Part shown: positions 18,714-28,699 of the stretch, in pieces | How the letters are laid out: every line of letters begins with the position of its first letter | Numbering within the stretch: the stretch's first letter is position 1 | Source: Paenibacillus sp. 1781tsa1 | GTDB taxonomy: Bacteria > Bacillota > Bacilli > Paenibacillales > Paenibacillaceae | Direction: 5' to 3' | Assembly: GCF_024159265.1 (NCBI RefSeq) | Contig: NZ_JAMYWY010000001.1 | Span: 3,906,001 to 3,970,000, forward strand | Length of the DNA: 64,000 nt | Translations under genes and position numbers: made by a program | The notes under the pieces: generated by a model | Seen by the model: the letters and a program-made list of their open reading frames with translations, nothing else | Database searches by the model: none | Told to the model about the DNA's origin: nothing

Positions 18714-18764
18714 AAAACCTATGACCTAATTACAGCGCACTTTCCTGTAATCGGCATAGGTTTT
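18714..18764 (-). terminator. Terminator after the hybrid kinase gene
   Basis: Outer stem AAAACCTATG / CATAGGTTTT with further pairing inside (ATTACAG / CTGTAAT). On the minus strand it is followed by ATTTTTTT. It begins five bases past the kinase stop. Confidence 0.85.
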
Positions 18765-18768
18765 TAGA

Positions 18769-21513
18769 TCAGATTTCCATGGTTTCGTGATTCATCCATA
18801 ATTTCATACGGGATAACACATCTTTAATATTAAGCGGTTTGCTGAGATAGTCCGAAGCACCTGCTGCAATACATTTCTCCCGATCCTCTTTCATGGCCTT
18901 GGCTGTGAGTGCAATAATCGGAAGCTGCGTCATGCCAAGCCGTTCACGGATCTGGCGAGTCGTCTCATAACCATCCAGTTCCGGCATCATAATATCCATC
19001 ATGATAATATCAGGCTTGACGCCTCCACGCTCCAACAATTCCAGACATTCGTACCCATTTTGAGCTGAAATGACATTCATGCCGTATTGTTCGAGAGCGT
19101 TAGCTAGCGCATATACATTTCGAATATCATCATCAACGACAAGCACTTGACGACCACTGAGCAACGCTTCTTCCAGGGGTGTCAATAAAACATCAGATTG
19201 TTCAGAAGTTATTGAAGGAAGCTTATGAATCTCAGGTGTAGTGCTAGCCACCTCATTCAGGAACAACCGCGATGCATTCATGCTCTCAGGTTCATCTCTT
19301 CGCAGTGGCAGGAACAACGTGAACACACTGCCATGTCCTTCACGACTTGTTGCCGAGATTGAACCCCCTAGCAAAGTTGCAAGCGATTGAGAGATAGACA
19401 GGCCAAGTCCTGTCCCGCCATATTTACGTGCCGTAGCCCCATCCGCCTGTTTGAATGCATCAAAGATCTGCAAAAGTTTGTTTTCCGCAATGCCAATCCC
19501 TGTATCACTGACAGAGAAAGCAATCACGTCGGTCTCTTGGCCATCCGCTTCCGGGTTCACCAGACTCATTTTCGAGATGGTTAAGGCAACTTCACCCTCA
19601 CTGGTGAACTTGAATGCGTTTGAGAGCAGATTTCGGAGAATCTGATGCATTCTCATCTCGTCAGTCACGATGGTTTCCGGTAAAGGACTCTGGAGCTGAA
19701 TTCGGAAATCTATTCTTTTCTGCTCCGCTGTTTTCAGGAAATACTGATTCATGACTTCGGGCAGACTGCTCAGATAGACATCATCAAAATCCACTTCCAT
19801 CTGCCCGGCCTCTACCTTGGATAGATCCAGAATATCATTGATCAGATTCAGCAGGTCCTTGCCTGACTTGTGAATGACCGAAGCATAGTTCTGTTCTTCA
19901 CTATTCAAGTGTTGGTTTTTATTCTCAGACAATATTTCGGACAGGATCAACATGCTGTTAAGCGGTGTCCGTAATTCATGGGACATGTTCGCCAGGAATT
20001 CGGATTTGTACCCCGAGCTTGTTCGTAACTGATCCGCCACAACTGCAAGTTCATTGGCTGATGTCTCAGCAGCGCTTTTTTGTATTTCCAGACGTTCATT
20101 AAGTATATGAAGCTCTTCGGTCTGCATTTGCAGTTCCTCTGTCTGAGACAGCATTTCTTCGGTCTGAGACTGAAGTTTCTCCGATTGTGCCTGTAACTCT
20201 TCATTCAGAACTTGTGACTCATCATATAATTGCTGTAATTCCATGCGAGTGACGGTCGAGTGTAAAGAAACACCAAAAATGTCCGTCAGTTCTTGCATCA
20301 GCTTCATATCATTCTCTTGCAATGGCTTCATTGAAGCAAGCTCGATGACCGCAATCGTTCTGCCTTCGAAGAGGACTGGTACTACGGTAAGAGAGGTGGC
20401 AGATGTATACCCGAGACCCGAAGAGATTCGGATATAGTTCTGGGGCAGATCATTCATGCGCAAGACTCGCTTCTCCACAGCACTTTGACCCACAAGCCCC
20501 TCACCCGGGGCGAGCGATACTTTACCGAGCGAACGTTCTTTCTCTCCATCTGCAGCATACGCAGCCACGCGCAGCAGTCGATTGTCTTTCCAGTAATACA
20601 AGACGCTATAGGGAACTTCAAACAACATGGCAATCTCGTTCAGGAACAAGCGGGACAATCCCTCCAGGTTGGTCGGGTTCTGTAAAAGTGTAGCAATGCC
20701 TGTGATCTGGTCCTTGACCCGATTCTGTTCCTGTACTTCATCCAGTAATTTGTTGGTTTCGTGGCCCAGGTCCCCCACTTCATCATGTGTCCGCACCTGA
20801 ATTCGCTGCTTCAGGTTCCCACCTTTGGAGATATCACTGATGGTCTGCATAACATCTCGCAACGTTTTGACGATATTTCCGGATATCACAAGAGCCGCTG
20901 CAATCGATAATGCTGCAATAATTCCCCACAGCGTATACATAATGGTCAACAATGTGGAGCTCCGTGTGGCTAGATCGGTTACCCTTGCCTCAGTCAATGC
21001 GATCTCTGTGTTACGGAAGGTAGTAAGTTGGGAGCGTAGTAGATCCATTTCAGTTTTACCCGGATCAGTTTGAAAGAATGCAACAACTTTGGCTTGATCC
21101 TCTTGCTTTTTCAACTTTACCAACGGCTCCCCAGCAATCTCAATCCAGCGCGTAATATGAGTTTTGATGCTTTGCAGACTCTGCTGCTGCGAAGGATTGT
21201 CACTAATGAGAGCATTCAACTGATCATAGTTGGAACTCCACTGGGATAGACCTTGAGAATAAGGTTCCAAGTAACTCTCATTGCCTGTAATCATGAATCC
21301 ACGCTGTCCTGTCTCCATGTTCAAGACATTTTTTTCAATCGCGTTGGTCAGATTATGTACTTCCAGATCATGATGAGAGATAAAATCATTTTCCTTCTGT
21401 AACACATTAATTTGGGCCGTAAGTACTAGCAGAACAGCTCCAAACAAAAGCACAACCACAAGATAGCCCAATAAAATTTTGGAGCGTATCGTAAATCTTC
21501 TCGTTTTTGACAA
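18769..21513 (-). CDS. Membrane hybrid sensor histidine kinase (CHASE3-HAMP-GAF-HisKA-HATPase-REC)
   Basis: Signal-sensing kinase with its own receiver domain, 914 residues. Two membrane segments (about 14-33 and 188-210) flank an extracellular CHASE3-like domain (METGQRGFMITG). HAMP follows (about 212-265), then GAF (about 280-420), then a coiled coil (about 430-490) with repeated Q-T-E-E-L/M units. HisKA has NMSHELRTPLN with the phospho-His at about 512; the ATPase has NLLSNAFKF, DTGIGI and GGTGLGLSIS; REC has VVDDD and MMDIMMPELDG with Asp near 840. Start: a TTG at 21513 with GGAGG eight bases upstream. An earlier in-frame TTG (21528) overlaps that binding site. No partner regulator is adjacent, and the signal is unknown. 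Confidence 0.92.
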   Translation of the reverse strand: MSKTRRFTIRSKILLGYLVVVLLFGAVLLVLTAQINVLQKENDFISHHDLEVHNLTNAIEKNVLNMETGQRGFMITGNESYLEPYSQGLSQWSSNYDQLNALISDNPSQQQSLQSIKTHITRWIEIAGEPLVKLKKQEDQAKVVAFFQTDPGKTEMDLLRSQLTTFRNTEIALTEARVTDLATRSSTLLTIMYTLWGIIAALSIAAALVISGNIVKTLRDVMQTISDISKGGNLKQRIQVRTHDEVGDLGHETNKLLDEVQEQNRVKDQITGIATLLQNPTNLEGLSRLFLNEIAMLFEVPYSVLYYWKDNRLLRVAAYAADGEKERSLGKVSLAPGEGLVGQSAVEKRVLRMNDLPQNYIRISSGLGYTSATSLTVVPVLFEGRTIAVIELASMKPLQENDMKLMQELTDIFGVSLHSTVTRMELQQLYDESQVLNEELQAQSEKLQSQTEEMLSQTEELQMQTEELHILNERLEIQKSAAETSANELAVVADQLRTSSGYKSEFLANMSHELRTPLNSMLILSEILSENKNQHLNSEEQNYASVIHKSGKDLLNLINDILDLSKVEAGQMEVDFDDVYLSSLPEVMNQYFLKTAEQKRIDFRIQLQSPLPETIVTDEMRMHQILRNLLSNAFKFTSEGEVALTISKMSLVNPEADGQETDVIAFSVSDTGIGIAENKLLQIFDAFKQADGATARKYGGTGLGLSISQSLATLLGGSISATSREGHGSVFTLFLPLRRDEPESMNASRLFLNEVASTTPEIHKLPSITSEQSDVLLTPLEEALLSGRQVLVVDDDIRNVYALANALEQYGMNVISAQNGYECLELLERGGVKPDIIMMDIMMPELDGYETTRQIRERLGMTQLPIIALTAKAMKEDREKCIAAGASDYLSKPLNIKDVLSRMKLWMNHETMEI

Positions 21514-21632
21514 CGCGGAAACCTCCAAATATATACGAATCCCATTCTATTAAATTAAAACTGGTGCATATGTAGTTTATATGTATACGTATAGTCTGAC
21601 AAGCTTTAAGTTCATCGGTAAGCATAAGAAAA

Positions 21633-21654
21633 ACGACCTACTTGTGCAGGTCGT
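21633..21654 (-). terminator. Terminator after fumC
   Basis: Seven-base perfect stem ACGACCT / AGGTCGT with an eight-base loop, followed on the minus strand by TTTTTC. It lies about 40 bases beyond the fumC stop. Confidence 0.85.
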
Positions 21655-21691
21655 CCTCTTCATTGATCTATATTGCTCATTTGGGCTGATT

Positions 21692-23080
21692 TTAGGCCTT
21701 TGGAGCGATCATTTTGGCTGGATCAACATATTGATCAAATTGCTCTTCGGTAAGCAGGCCCGTTTGTAACGTCGCCTGTTTCAAAGACAAGCCTTCTTTA
21801 TGCGCAAGCTTCGCAATTTTGGCTGCATTTTCATAACCAATATGAGGGTTGAGCGCCGTAACCAGCATGAGCGAATTGTTCAGATTATGTTCAATCTGAT
21901 CCAGGTTAGGCTCAATGCCTACGGCACACTTGTCATTAAACGCAATAATGGAGTCCGCCAGCAGTTGCACGGATTGCAAGAAGTTATAGATGATAACCGG
22001 TTTGAATACATTCAGTTCAAAATTACCCTGACTTGCCGCGAAACCAATCGCTGCATCATTACCCATGACCTGCGTAACCACCATCGTAATGGCCTCGCTC
22101 TGAGTTGGGTTGACTTTACCTGGCATAATGGAGCTGCCTGGCTCATTCTCCGGAATACGGATCTCGCCCAATCCACTGCGAGGGCCACTGGCCAACCAGC
22201 GGACATCATTGGCAATTTTCATCAAATCAGCTGCAAGCGCTTTAACCGCACCGTGCGCATATACAACTTCATCATGACTTGTAAGTGCGTGGAATTTGTT
22301 TGGTGCAGATACAAAATCTTTCCCCGTATGTTTGCCAATCTCCTTGGCAGTGAAGTCCCCAAAGTCCGGATGCGCATTAATGCCCGTTCCGACAGCTGTA
22401 CCGCCGATCGCAAGCTCCTTCAGGTATTGTACACTTTCACGAATCATACGCTCACTCTTGCCCAGCATGGCTTCCCAACCACTGATCTCCTGGCCAAGCG
22501 TAATTGGTGTTGCATCCTGAAGGTGAGTACGTCCAATCTTGATAATATCCTTGAATGCCTCCGACTTGTCTGCAAAAGTAGCTTTTAATACCGCAATGGC
22601 CGGCAAGAGTTGATCCTCAACAGCCAGAACACCTGCGACATGCAGCGCCGTTGGGAATGTATCGTTGGAGCTCTGGGACATATTCACGTCATCATTTGGA
22701 TGCAGACGCTCTTCTTTTCCCTTTTGCTCCAGCAGTTGGTTCCCCAGATTGGCAATCACTTCGTTCACGTTCATATTGGATTGCGTTCCGCTACCAGTCT
22801 GCCACACGACCAGTGGGAAATGGTCATCAATTCGGCCTGCAATAATCTCGTCTGCTGCATAAGCGATAGCATCGGACTTAGCCGCAGATAATTTACCTAA
22901 TTTATGGTTACTGGCCGCAGCACTTTTTTTCAAAATGGCAAGGGCACGGATCACTTCCATCGGCATATGTTCACTGCCAATCGGGAAGTTCTCCTTGCTG
23001 CGCTGCGTCTGAGCTCCCCACAGCCTGTCGGCTGGTACTTTCATTTCGCCTAACGTATCTCTCTCAATGCGGTATTCCAC
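21692..23080 (-). CDS. fumC: Class II fumarate hydratase
   Basis: Interconverts fumarate and L-malate in the TCA cycle. 462 residues, normal for class II fumarase. The N-terminus reads [27 protein letters not shown] with interruptions typical of FumC. Family motifs: [12 protein letters not shown] (about 98-109), [13 protein letters not shown] (about 183-195) and the fumarase/lyase signature [11 protein letters not shown] (about 317-327). Start: GTG at 23080 with GGAGGAGG eight bases upstream, matching the family N-terminus; the frame extends 23 codons further without support. Confidence 0.96.
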   Translation of the reverse strand: MEYRIERDTLGEMKVPADRLWGAQTQRSKENFPIGSEHMPMEVIRALAILKKSAAASNHKLGKLSAAKSDAIAYAADEIIAGRIDDHFPLVVWQTGSGTQSNMNVNEVIANLGNQLLEQKGKEERLHPNDDVNMSQSSNDTFPTALHVAGVLAVEDQLLPAIAVLKATFADKSEAFKDIIKIGRTHLQDATPITLGQEISGWEAMLGKSERMIRESVQYLKELAIGGTAVGTGINAHPDFGDFTAKEIGKHTGKDFVSAPNKFHALTSHDEVVYAHGAVKALAADLMKIANDVRWLASGPRSGLGEIRIPENEPGSSIMPGKVNPTQSEAITMVVTQVMGNDAAIGFAASQGNFELNVFKPVIIYNFLQSVQLLADSIIAFNDKCAVGIEPNLDQIEHNLNNSLMLVTALNPHIGYENAAKIAKLAHKEGLSLKQATLQTGLLTEEQFDQYVDPAKMIAPKA

Positions 23081-23212
23081 TTGCTTGTCCTCCTCCAAAA
23101 AGATGGTTTGGGTCTCTACAAAGCTTGTGTATCTCGTCATATTATACATGATTTACGAGCAGGTTTTCACCTTTTCGACAAAATTGTAAGCGTAGCGCAA
23201 AACGAGCGTGAA

Positions 23213-24223
23213 TTATTTTTGTGACGCAATTGGATACAATCGGCTGCTCTGTTCGAATAGTTCACCTGGTGCCAGACCGACCAATCCGATTTCTTCTGCA
23301 GGGATGCCTTCAACATTAGGAGCGTTAACCAGGTTCATCTGTGGTTCAGGGCAGAAGAATTCGCCACCCATGTTATTATTCCAGATCATCCAGTGCTTGT
23401 AGGAAGTACCTACATCATATACCAGTTTGTCTCCAGTACGGTGATCCGTAAGTTCCATATAGTTACGACCATTCTGCGGTTCTGCAGTGTAATGATTATC
23501 CATGGCAGCGAAGAACGGGCTAACTCCGTCTTTCTTCAATAGTTCTTCCTCAGGTGTAAGCGGTTGAAATTGTCCTGTTGGCAGAGAACGCTCATTCAAT
23601 TCACGTCGTTGTCCAATCGTAACTTTGGCCGTGTAATCCGAGGATTGACTGTCCGGTGCAAAAGGTACTGCGATTGCCGTATGGAATGCAAACAAATTCG
23701 GCATGGTTTCCTTTCCGGTGTTGCGGACGATCAATTGCTGCTGAAGTCCTTGGCTACTCAAAGAGTAACGAAGCGTCACCGTGAACGTAAACGGCAGGTA
23801 TTGATGGAATGTATGCCCTTCTTTCACGTCCTGGCTAAGCAACACATAGCTCTCCAGCTGATCAGAACCATATCCCTCGACCTTCCACTCGGCATCATGC
23901 AAAAATCCGTGCAGATGGTTACCTGTAGCCGGTTCGTTCACAGGCAACTGATAGACTTTACCATTCCACGGGAAACGTCCATCCTCATAACGGTTTGGTG
24001 GAGATAGAATCGGAATTCCATAGACCGCAGGTGCAGCCATAAACTCATCCATCTGATCCTGATTCGGCTCTCTCAAGTAACGGAATCCTTTTTCCGTATC
24101 ACGGAAAGCAACGAGGTTGGCACCCACGCTTGGAATAACTGCCGCTTCAAACTGATTGAAACGAAGCCAGACGGCCGGTATCCCTCCAAATTGTTCTTCA
24201 AATGCTGCATTTTGCTGTGTCAT
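23213..24223 (-). CDS. Aldose 1-epimerase family protein
   Basis: Galactose-mutarotase-like beta-sandwich protein, 336 residues, probably acting on the anomeric carbon of a sugar or sugar phosphate. Seen: YGIPILSPPNRYEDGRF (about 66-82), NHLHGFLHDAEW (about 104-115) with a conserved His, LFAFHTAIAVPF (about 180-191), and SYKHWMIWNNN followed by FFCPEPQMNLVNAPN near the C-terminus with the Glu expected as base. The FCPEPQ motif is typical of the group. The ATG at 24223 is 11 bases from AGGAGG. The sugar is not known, and neighbours give no pathway. Confidence 0.82.
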   Translation of the reverse strand: MTQQNAAFEEQFGGIPAVWLRFNQFEAAVIPSVGANLVAFRDTEKGFRYLREPNQDQMDEFMAAPAVYGIPILSPPNRYEDGRFPWNGKVYQLPVNEPATGNHLHGFLHDAEWKVEGYGSDQLESYVLLSQDVKEGHTFHQYLPFTFTVTLRYSLSSQGLQQQLIVRNTGKETMPNLFAFHTAIAVPFAPDSQSSDYTAKVTIGQRRELNERSLPTGQFQPLTPEEELLKKDGVSPFFAAMDNHYTAEPQNGRNYMELTDHRTGDKLVYDVGTSYKHWMIWNNNMGGEFFCPEPQMNLVNAPNVEGIPAEEIGLVGLAPGELFEQSSRLYPIASQK

Positions 24224-24349
24224 CGTTATATGTACCTCCTGCATACTAAGGTTATATTATACGGCTCGACTATATCATGCCCGAGCACAAAATACCAATC
24301 TATGATAGAGAACAAATTGATGATAGAAAAACAAAAAAGACAGGAAAAA

Positions 24350-24375
24350 GACAGCTGCAATCCCCTGCGGCTGTC
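24350..24375 (-). terminator. Terminator after the MBL-fold gene at 24402
   Basis: Stem GACAGCTGCA / TGCGGCTGTC with G-U pairing and a six-base loop, followed on the minus strand by TTTTTCCTG. It sits between the MBL gene and the epimerase gene, so the two are probably separate units. Confidence 0.8.
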
Positions 24376-24401
24376 TCTGCATACTTCTTATGTTGGTTGA
24401 A

Positions 24402-25211
24402 TTAATCCACATATTTGCCGTGATCCGGCACTGTACTTTCTTCAAAATCCAGATCAAGCCGCTTCAGGGATTCGCTAAGCATATCTCCGCTCAATGCATG
24501 CCCATGCCCGGTAATCGCAAGTTTCGGCTCCAGATGCCTGATATGCTGAACAGATTGATGAGCAGCCTGCCAATCCGTTGTGAAATAGGACGGCGGGCCA
24601 TGCAACTGTTTGTCCTGAAGCAACACACTCCATAGTGATTCCTGCTTCACCGTGATGATCGCGTCACCCGCAATTAACAAACGGTCTGCTTCTCGAAACA
24701 GCGACACATGTCCAGGGGTATGACCTGGTGTATGCACCCACTTCCAGCCTGAAACGCCTGGAACGGAATGATCTTTGGGTAAACTGAATATCCGATCATC
24801 CAGATTGATTGCCTCATTGGGATATGCGAATGACAACCTGGACATTAAACCTCCACCTACAGAAGGGTCCGCTGGCGGGTAATCTTTCAATCCCGTTAAA
24901 TACGGAATTTCAAGCGGATGAGCATACACGGGCACACCCCAGAATTGTTCCAGCTCAATAACGGTTCCTACATGGTCGAAGTGACCATGCGTCAATATGA
25001 TCGCAGACGGCGGACCTTGAAATCGTTCTGTTGCAACCTGAACAATATGATCTGTGAACCTCGCCATTCCGGTGTCCACGAGGACCCAGTTCCTGCTTCC
25101 TGGCTCTCCGATGAACACGACATTAACGAATAGTGTACGTAGACTGAGAATATCGGGCGCGACTTCTTCAAGTCCCGTCAACCCTTCTGTAATCAGATTG
25201 TCAGATGCCAT
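24402..25211 (-). CDS. MBL-fold metallo-hydrolase
   Basis: Metallo-beta-lactamase-fold hydrolase of unknown substrate, 269 residues, cytoplasmic. Metal motif LTHGHFDHVGTVIEL (about 74-88), later ligands HTPGHTPGHVSLF (about 160-172), LLIAGDAI with the bridging Asp, and ITGHGHAL. It is clearly a paralog of the gene at 48789 (same PLEIPYLTG-type and PGHVSLFRE segments and same end KYVD/KYVN). The start has GGAGG upstream. Family members include lactonases and glyoxalase II; nothing here decides. Confidence 0.85.
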   Translation of the reverse strand: MASDNLITEGLTGLEEVAPDILSLRTLFVNVVFIGEPGSRNWVLVDTGMARFTDHIVQVATERFQGPPSAIILTHGHFDHVGTVIELEQFWGVPVYAHPLEIPYLTGLKDYPPADPSVGGGLMSRLSFAYPNEAINLDDRIFSLPKDHSVPGVSGWKWVHTPGHTPGHVSLFREADRLLIAGDAIITVKQESLWSVLLQDKQLHGPPSYFTTDWQAAHQSVQHIRHLEPKLAITGHGHALSGDMLSESLKRLDLDFEESTVPDHGKYVD

Positions 25212-25308
25212 TCACGGTTACCTCCCATTAGGCGGATTGTCTCTCTGGTTCCATTCATCTCGTAGACTTCCCTTTTCTGGATCATCTATTCAACATTTCC
25301 AATAAAAT

Positions 25309-25345
25309 AGACGGTATACACCCTGTTTCGGGCATACACCGTCTA
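25309..25345 (-). terminator. Terminator after the small gene at 25392
   Basis: Long inverted repeat AGACGGTATACACCC / GGGCATACACCGTCT with small mismatches. On the minus strand it is followed by ATTTTATT. It is a plausible end for the 25392-25664 gene. Confidence 0.75.
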
Positions 25346-25391
25346 GTATAGTCATCGACACAACACAATAGAACAAGAACATCTCGGTCAG

Positions 25392-25664
25392 TTAAGCCGG
25401 AAATGCCTCCAAAGCAGCATCGAGCAATTGATTGTACAGATCGTCATCATTTTCAAGCAACTCGTCCATACGCAGTAACTCTTCTTCATCACCGGATTGC
25501 TCCGTGAAATGCAAGCTATAGTCCCAATCTTTTCCGTTCTTGCTCATGAAGGTAATCTCATATACTGACTTTTCTCCTTCTGTGCGGTAAACGGTATTTC
25601 CCACGTATCCTTTTTCACCTTCACGGCGCATTTCAGCACTTATAATTTCAATATTCACAATCAT
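25392..25664 (-). CDS. Small acidic protein of unknown function
   Basis: 90 residues, no recognised family. Predicted mostly beta then alpha: VNIEIISAEMRREGEKGYVG, then VYEITFMSKNGKDWDYSLHF, then an acidic helix (DEEELLRMDELLENDDDL). No signal peptide or membrane segment. Support for coding: AAGGAG just upstream and a terminator downstream. The ATG at 25664 is only three bases from the binding site; a GTG two codons on has better spacing (nine bases) and may be the real start. Confidence 0.65.
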   Translation of the reverse strand: MIVNIEIISAEMRREGEKGYVGNTVYRTEGEKSVYEITFMSKNGKDWDYSLHFTEQSGDEEELLRMDELLENDDDLYNQLLDAALEAFPA

Positions 25665-25898
25665 TCTCTCCTTTAATCTTTCATCTACAGGCGGTCTCCA
25701 ACATTTCTGGTAAACCTAGTTTGGTAATTATTATTGGTTAATTGTACAATATATAACGTAGCAACGTATACCTTATTCAATGAAGGAACCATTGGAGTCC
25801 TTACATAGTTGTAATGAGGATTATAAATACGTGTTTGACCAACATCTATAATAGCCAACAAGCTACGATATTATTATCACATTGGAGGAAAAAATAGC

Positions 25899-27131
25899 AT
25901 GAATACTTTCGAAACGAATCTGCAGCAATATGCTGAACTGGCTGTACAAGTCGGTGTCAATATCCACCCTGGACAGACGCTTGTGGTTAACGCGCCAATC
26001 TCGGCAGCGCATTTTGTACGACTGATTGTCAAAGCAGCTTACGGTAAAGGTGCCAAATTGGTCAAAGTTAACTGGAGCGATGAAACCGTTACACGTCTTC
26101 ATTACGATCTTGCACCAGATGAAGCCTTCTCCATTGAACCGAAATGGTTTGCAGCTGAAATGACTGAACTCGTTGAAGAAGGCGCCGCTGTACTGCACGT
26201 CATCGCTGAGAATCCGGATCTGCTGAACGGTGTAGCTCAGGAACGCATTATTACTAGCCAAAAAGTGCGCGGCAAAGCGCTTGAAAAATATCGTTCGTAT
26301 CAGATGGCTGACAAATTCAGCTGGTCTATTGTAGCCGTTCCTTCTCCGGAATGGGCAGCTAAAGTATTCCCGGACCTGCCGGAAGCACAACAAGTGGACC
26401 GCTTGTGGGATGTTATTTTCAAAACCGTACGGATCGGTGAACAGGATGCTGTTGCCGAATGGAAAACCCATTTACAAAATCTCGATTCCCGCGCTGATCT
26501 GTTGAACAACAAAAAATACAAGAAGCTTCACTATACAGCTCCAGGCACAGACTTGACCATCGAACTCCCAGAAGGACATATCTGGGTATCCGGTGGAAGT
26601 GTGAATGAGCAAGGACATGTCTTTATTGCCAATATGCCTACCGAAGAAGTATTCACAGCTCCGCTGAAAACGGGTGTTAACGGTACCGTTCGCAGCACGA
26701 AACCACTGAGCTACGGCGGCAACCTGATTGACGGATTCTCCCTGACATTCGAGAACGGTCGAATTGTAGATTATACCGCTGAGCAGGGACTGGACGCACT
26801 CAAAAACCTGATCAAGATGGATGAAGGTGCACACTATCTGGGTGAAGTAGCCCTTGTTCCACATCAGTCACCGATTTCTGATACGAATATTTTGTTCTAC
26901 AATACACTCTTTGACGAAAATGCTTCCAACCACTTGGCGATTGGTAATGCCTATGCCTTCTGTCTGGAAGGTGGTAAATCGATGTCCAAAGAAGAGTTGA
27001 TTGAACGTGGCATGAACTCCAGTCTCACTCATGTAGACTTCATGATTGGATCTGGAGAAATGAACATCCACGGTGTAACCTCCGAAGGTACAGAAGAGCC
27101 TATCTTCCTGCAAGGAAACTGGGCATTTTAA
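25899..27131 (+). CDS. M29 family metal-dependent aminopeptidase (first of a tandem pair)
   Basis: Broad-specificity aminopeptidase of the AmpS/PepS (thermophilic aminopeptidase) family, removing N-terminal residues from peptides in the cytoplasm. 410 residues, normal for M29. Motifs: HPGQTLVVNAPI near residue 23, TDLTIELPEGHIW (about 213-225), NMPTEEVFTAPLKTGVNG (about 245-262) with a metal-binding Glu, MDEGAHYLGEVALVP (about 307-321), NHLAIGNAYAFCLEGG and THVDFMIGSGEMNI near the C-terminus. GGAGG lies ten bases upstream of the ATG. A paralog of the same length follows after a terminator. Confidence 0.92.
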   Translation: MNTFETNLQQYAELAVQVGVNIHPGQTLVVNAPISAAHFVRLIVKAAYGKGAKLVKVNWSDETVTRLHYDLAPDEAFSIEPKWFAAEMTELVEEGAAVLHVIAENPDLLNGVAQERIITSQKVRGKALEKYRSYQMADKFSWSIVAVPSPEWAAKVFPDLPEAQQVDRLWDVIFKTVRIGEQDAVAEWKTHLQNLDSRADLLNNKKYKKLHYTAPGTDLTIELPEGHIWVSGGSVNEQGHVFIANMPTEEVFTAPLKTGVNGTVRSTKPLSYGGNLIDGFSLTFENGRIVDYTAEQGLDALKNLIKMDEGAHYLGEVALVPHQSPISDTNILFYNTLFDENASNHLAIGNAYAFCLEGGKSMSKEELIERGMNSSLTHVDFMIGSGEMNIHGVTSEGTEEPIFLQGNWAF

Positions 27132-27150
27132 TCCCCTTTGATGGATTATG

Positions 27151-27172
27151 AGAGAGGAGATCACTCCTCTCT
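27151..27172 (+). terminator. Terminator between the two aminopeptidase genes
   Basis: Perfect nine-base stem AGAGAGGAG / CTCCTCTCT with loop ATCA, followed by TTTTCC. It lies 20 bases after the first gene and 47 bases before the second start, so the second gene needs read-through or its own promoter within a very short gap. Confidence 0.85.
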
Positions 27173-27219
27173 TTTCCTGCGTCAACAGGTCAAAAATTCA
27201 ACAATTGGAGGGAACTCAT

Positions 27220-28452
27220 ATGTTAAGTTTCGAACAAAAACTGGATCGTTACGCTGAACTGGCTGTAAGAGTAGGCGCAAACGTGCAGCCCGGGCAAGTA
27301 TTTGTCATTAGTGCCATGATTGATACCGCTGAATTCGTACGCTTGTTGGTGCGTAAGGGATACGAGGCTGGTGCCAAGCAGGTGATTGTAAAATACGGTG
27401 ATGAAACGGTGAATCGATTGCGGTTTGAGATGGCCCCTGAGGAATCCTTCCAAGAGCCGCCGAAATGGCATGCAGCGGAGCTTGAAGAACTGGCTGCCAA
27501 TAATGCGGCCTTCCTGACGGTATTGTCATCCAGCCCAGACCTGATGAAAGGTATTGATCCTGAGCGGATCTCGACCCATCAGCGTACATTTGGTCAGGCG
27601 ATGGCCAAGTACCGTCAGTATCAACAGGCGGATAAAATGAGCTGGACGGGTGTGGCTTGTCCTTCCCCCGATTGGGCTGCCAAAGTATTCCCGGATCTCC
27701 CGGCAACGGAGCAGGTTAACCAGCTGTGGGAAGCCATTTTTGCTGCGGTAAGAGCTGATCTGGAGGACCCTGTAGCGGCCTGGGAACAGCATATTGAACG
27801 ACTGGAAACCAAAGCGGTTGCACTGAACAACAAGAAGTATCAAGCATTGCATTTCCTCTCCCAGGGGACGGATCTTACTGTCGAGCTTCCAGAAGGTCAT
27901 ATCTGGGCGCAGGCAGGTAGCGTGAATGAGCAAGGCACCCCTTTTGTAGCAAATATCCCGACAGAGGAAGTATTCACTGCTCCAGCCAAGCACGGTGTTA
28001 ACGGCAAGGTGTCCAGCACCAAACCACTCAGCTATGGCGGCAGTATCATTGATCGTTTTTCACTCACATTCGAGAATGGACGTATCATTGATTTTCATGC
28101 CGAAGAAGGTCAGGATACGCTGGAAAGACTCATCTCCATGGATGAAGGTTCGCATTACCTCGGCGAAGTGGCTCTAGTTCCCTTCCATTCCCCGATTTCA
28201 GAAAGCGGTATCTTGTATTACACGACATTGTATGATGAAAATGCATCGTGCCATCTCGCGATTGGCAGTTCCTACGCATTTAATATCGAAGGTGGCAAAT
28301 CGATGTCTCCTGAAGAGCTTGCAGCTCGTGGCATGAACAGCAGTATCACCCATGTGGACTTCATGATGGGCTCGCCCGAGACGGACATCTACGGTATTAC
28401 GGCAAACGGTGAACGTGAAGCCATCTTCCTTAAGGGAGACTGGGCATTCTAA
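27220..28452 (+). CDS. M29 family metal-dependent aminopeptidase (second of a tandem pair)
   Basis: Paralog of the preceding gene, also exactly 410 residues and alignable along its whole length: TDLTVELPEGHIW, NIPTEEVFTAPAKHGVNG, MDEGSHYLGEVALVPFHSP and THVDFMMGSPETDIYG carry the same metal ligands. The start is the ATG at 27220 with GGAGG six bases upstream; the frame is open 24 codons further but enters the intergenic terminator. Both copies look intact, so the pair may differ in peptide preference or expression. A terminator follows. Confidence 0.92.
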   Translation: MLSFEQKLDRYAELAVRVGANVQPGQVFVISAMIDTAEFVRLLVRKGYEAGAKQVIVKYGDETVNRLRFEMAPEESFQEPPKWHAAELEELAANNAAFLTVLSSSPDLMKGIDPERISTHQRTFGQAMAKYRQYQQADKMSWTGVACPSPDWAAKVFPDLPATEQVNQLWEAIFAAVRADLEDPVAAWEQHIERLETKAVALNNKKYQALHFLSQGTDLTVELPEGHIWAQAGSVNEQGTPFVANIPTEEVFTAPAKHGVNGKVSSTKPLSYGGSIIDRFSLTFENGRIIDFHAEEGQDTLERLISMDEGSHYLGEVALVPFHSPISESGILYYTTLYDENASCHLAIGSSYAFNIEGGKSMSPEELAARGMNSSITHVDFMMGSPETDIYGITANGEREAIFLKGDWAF

Positions 28453-28500
28453 CAGATTACGGAGAGTTATCTCCCGTAATGTATTTTCACTGAACAGTCG

Positions 28501-28549
28501 AAAAGGCTGTCTTGCAACCATGTGTTTATGGTTGGCGAGACGGCCTTTT
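28501..28549 (+). terminator. Terminator after the second aminopeptidase gene
   Basis: Long imperfect stem from AAAAGGC...AACCAT to ATGGTT...GGCCTTTT, ending in TTTTATTAG. It starts about 50 bases past the stop codon. Confidence 0.8.
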
Positions 28550-28699
28550 ATTAGTTTTCAGCAAACTGTTCCATAGGCTATACCCACTTCCCTCATCTGG
28601 TTTTTCCCGGACCAACCTCCCATTGTATCGTTTCCATATTATGTTGTAAAATGTAATGATACCAATGTTTGTGGATTGTTCACCAGAAAGGAGAACATC

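Noticed and set aside
21800..22588. 262-codon plus-strand frame opposite fumC
   Set aside because: Antisense to a clear fumarase with no family resemblance or ribosome binding site.
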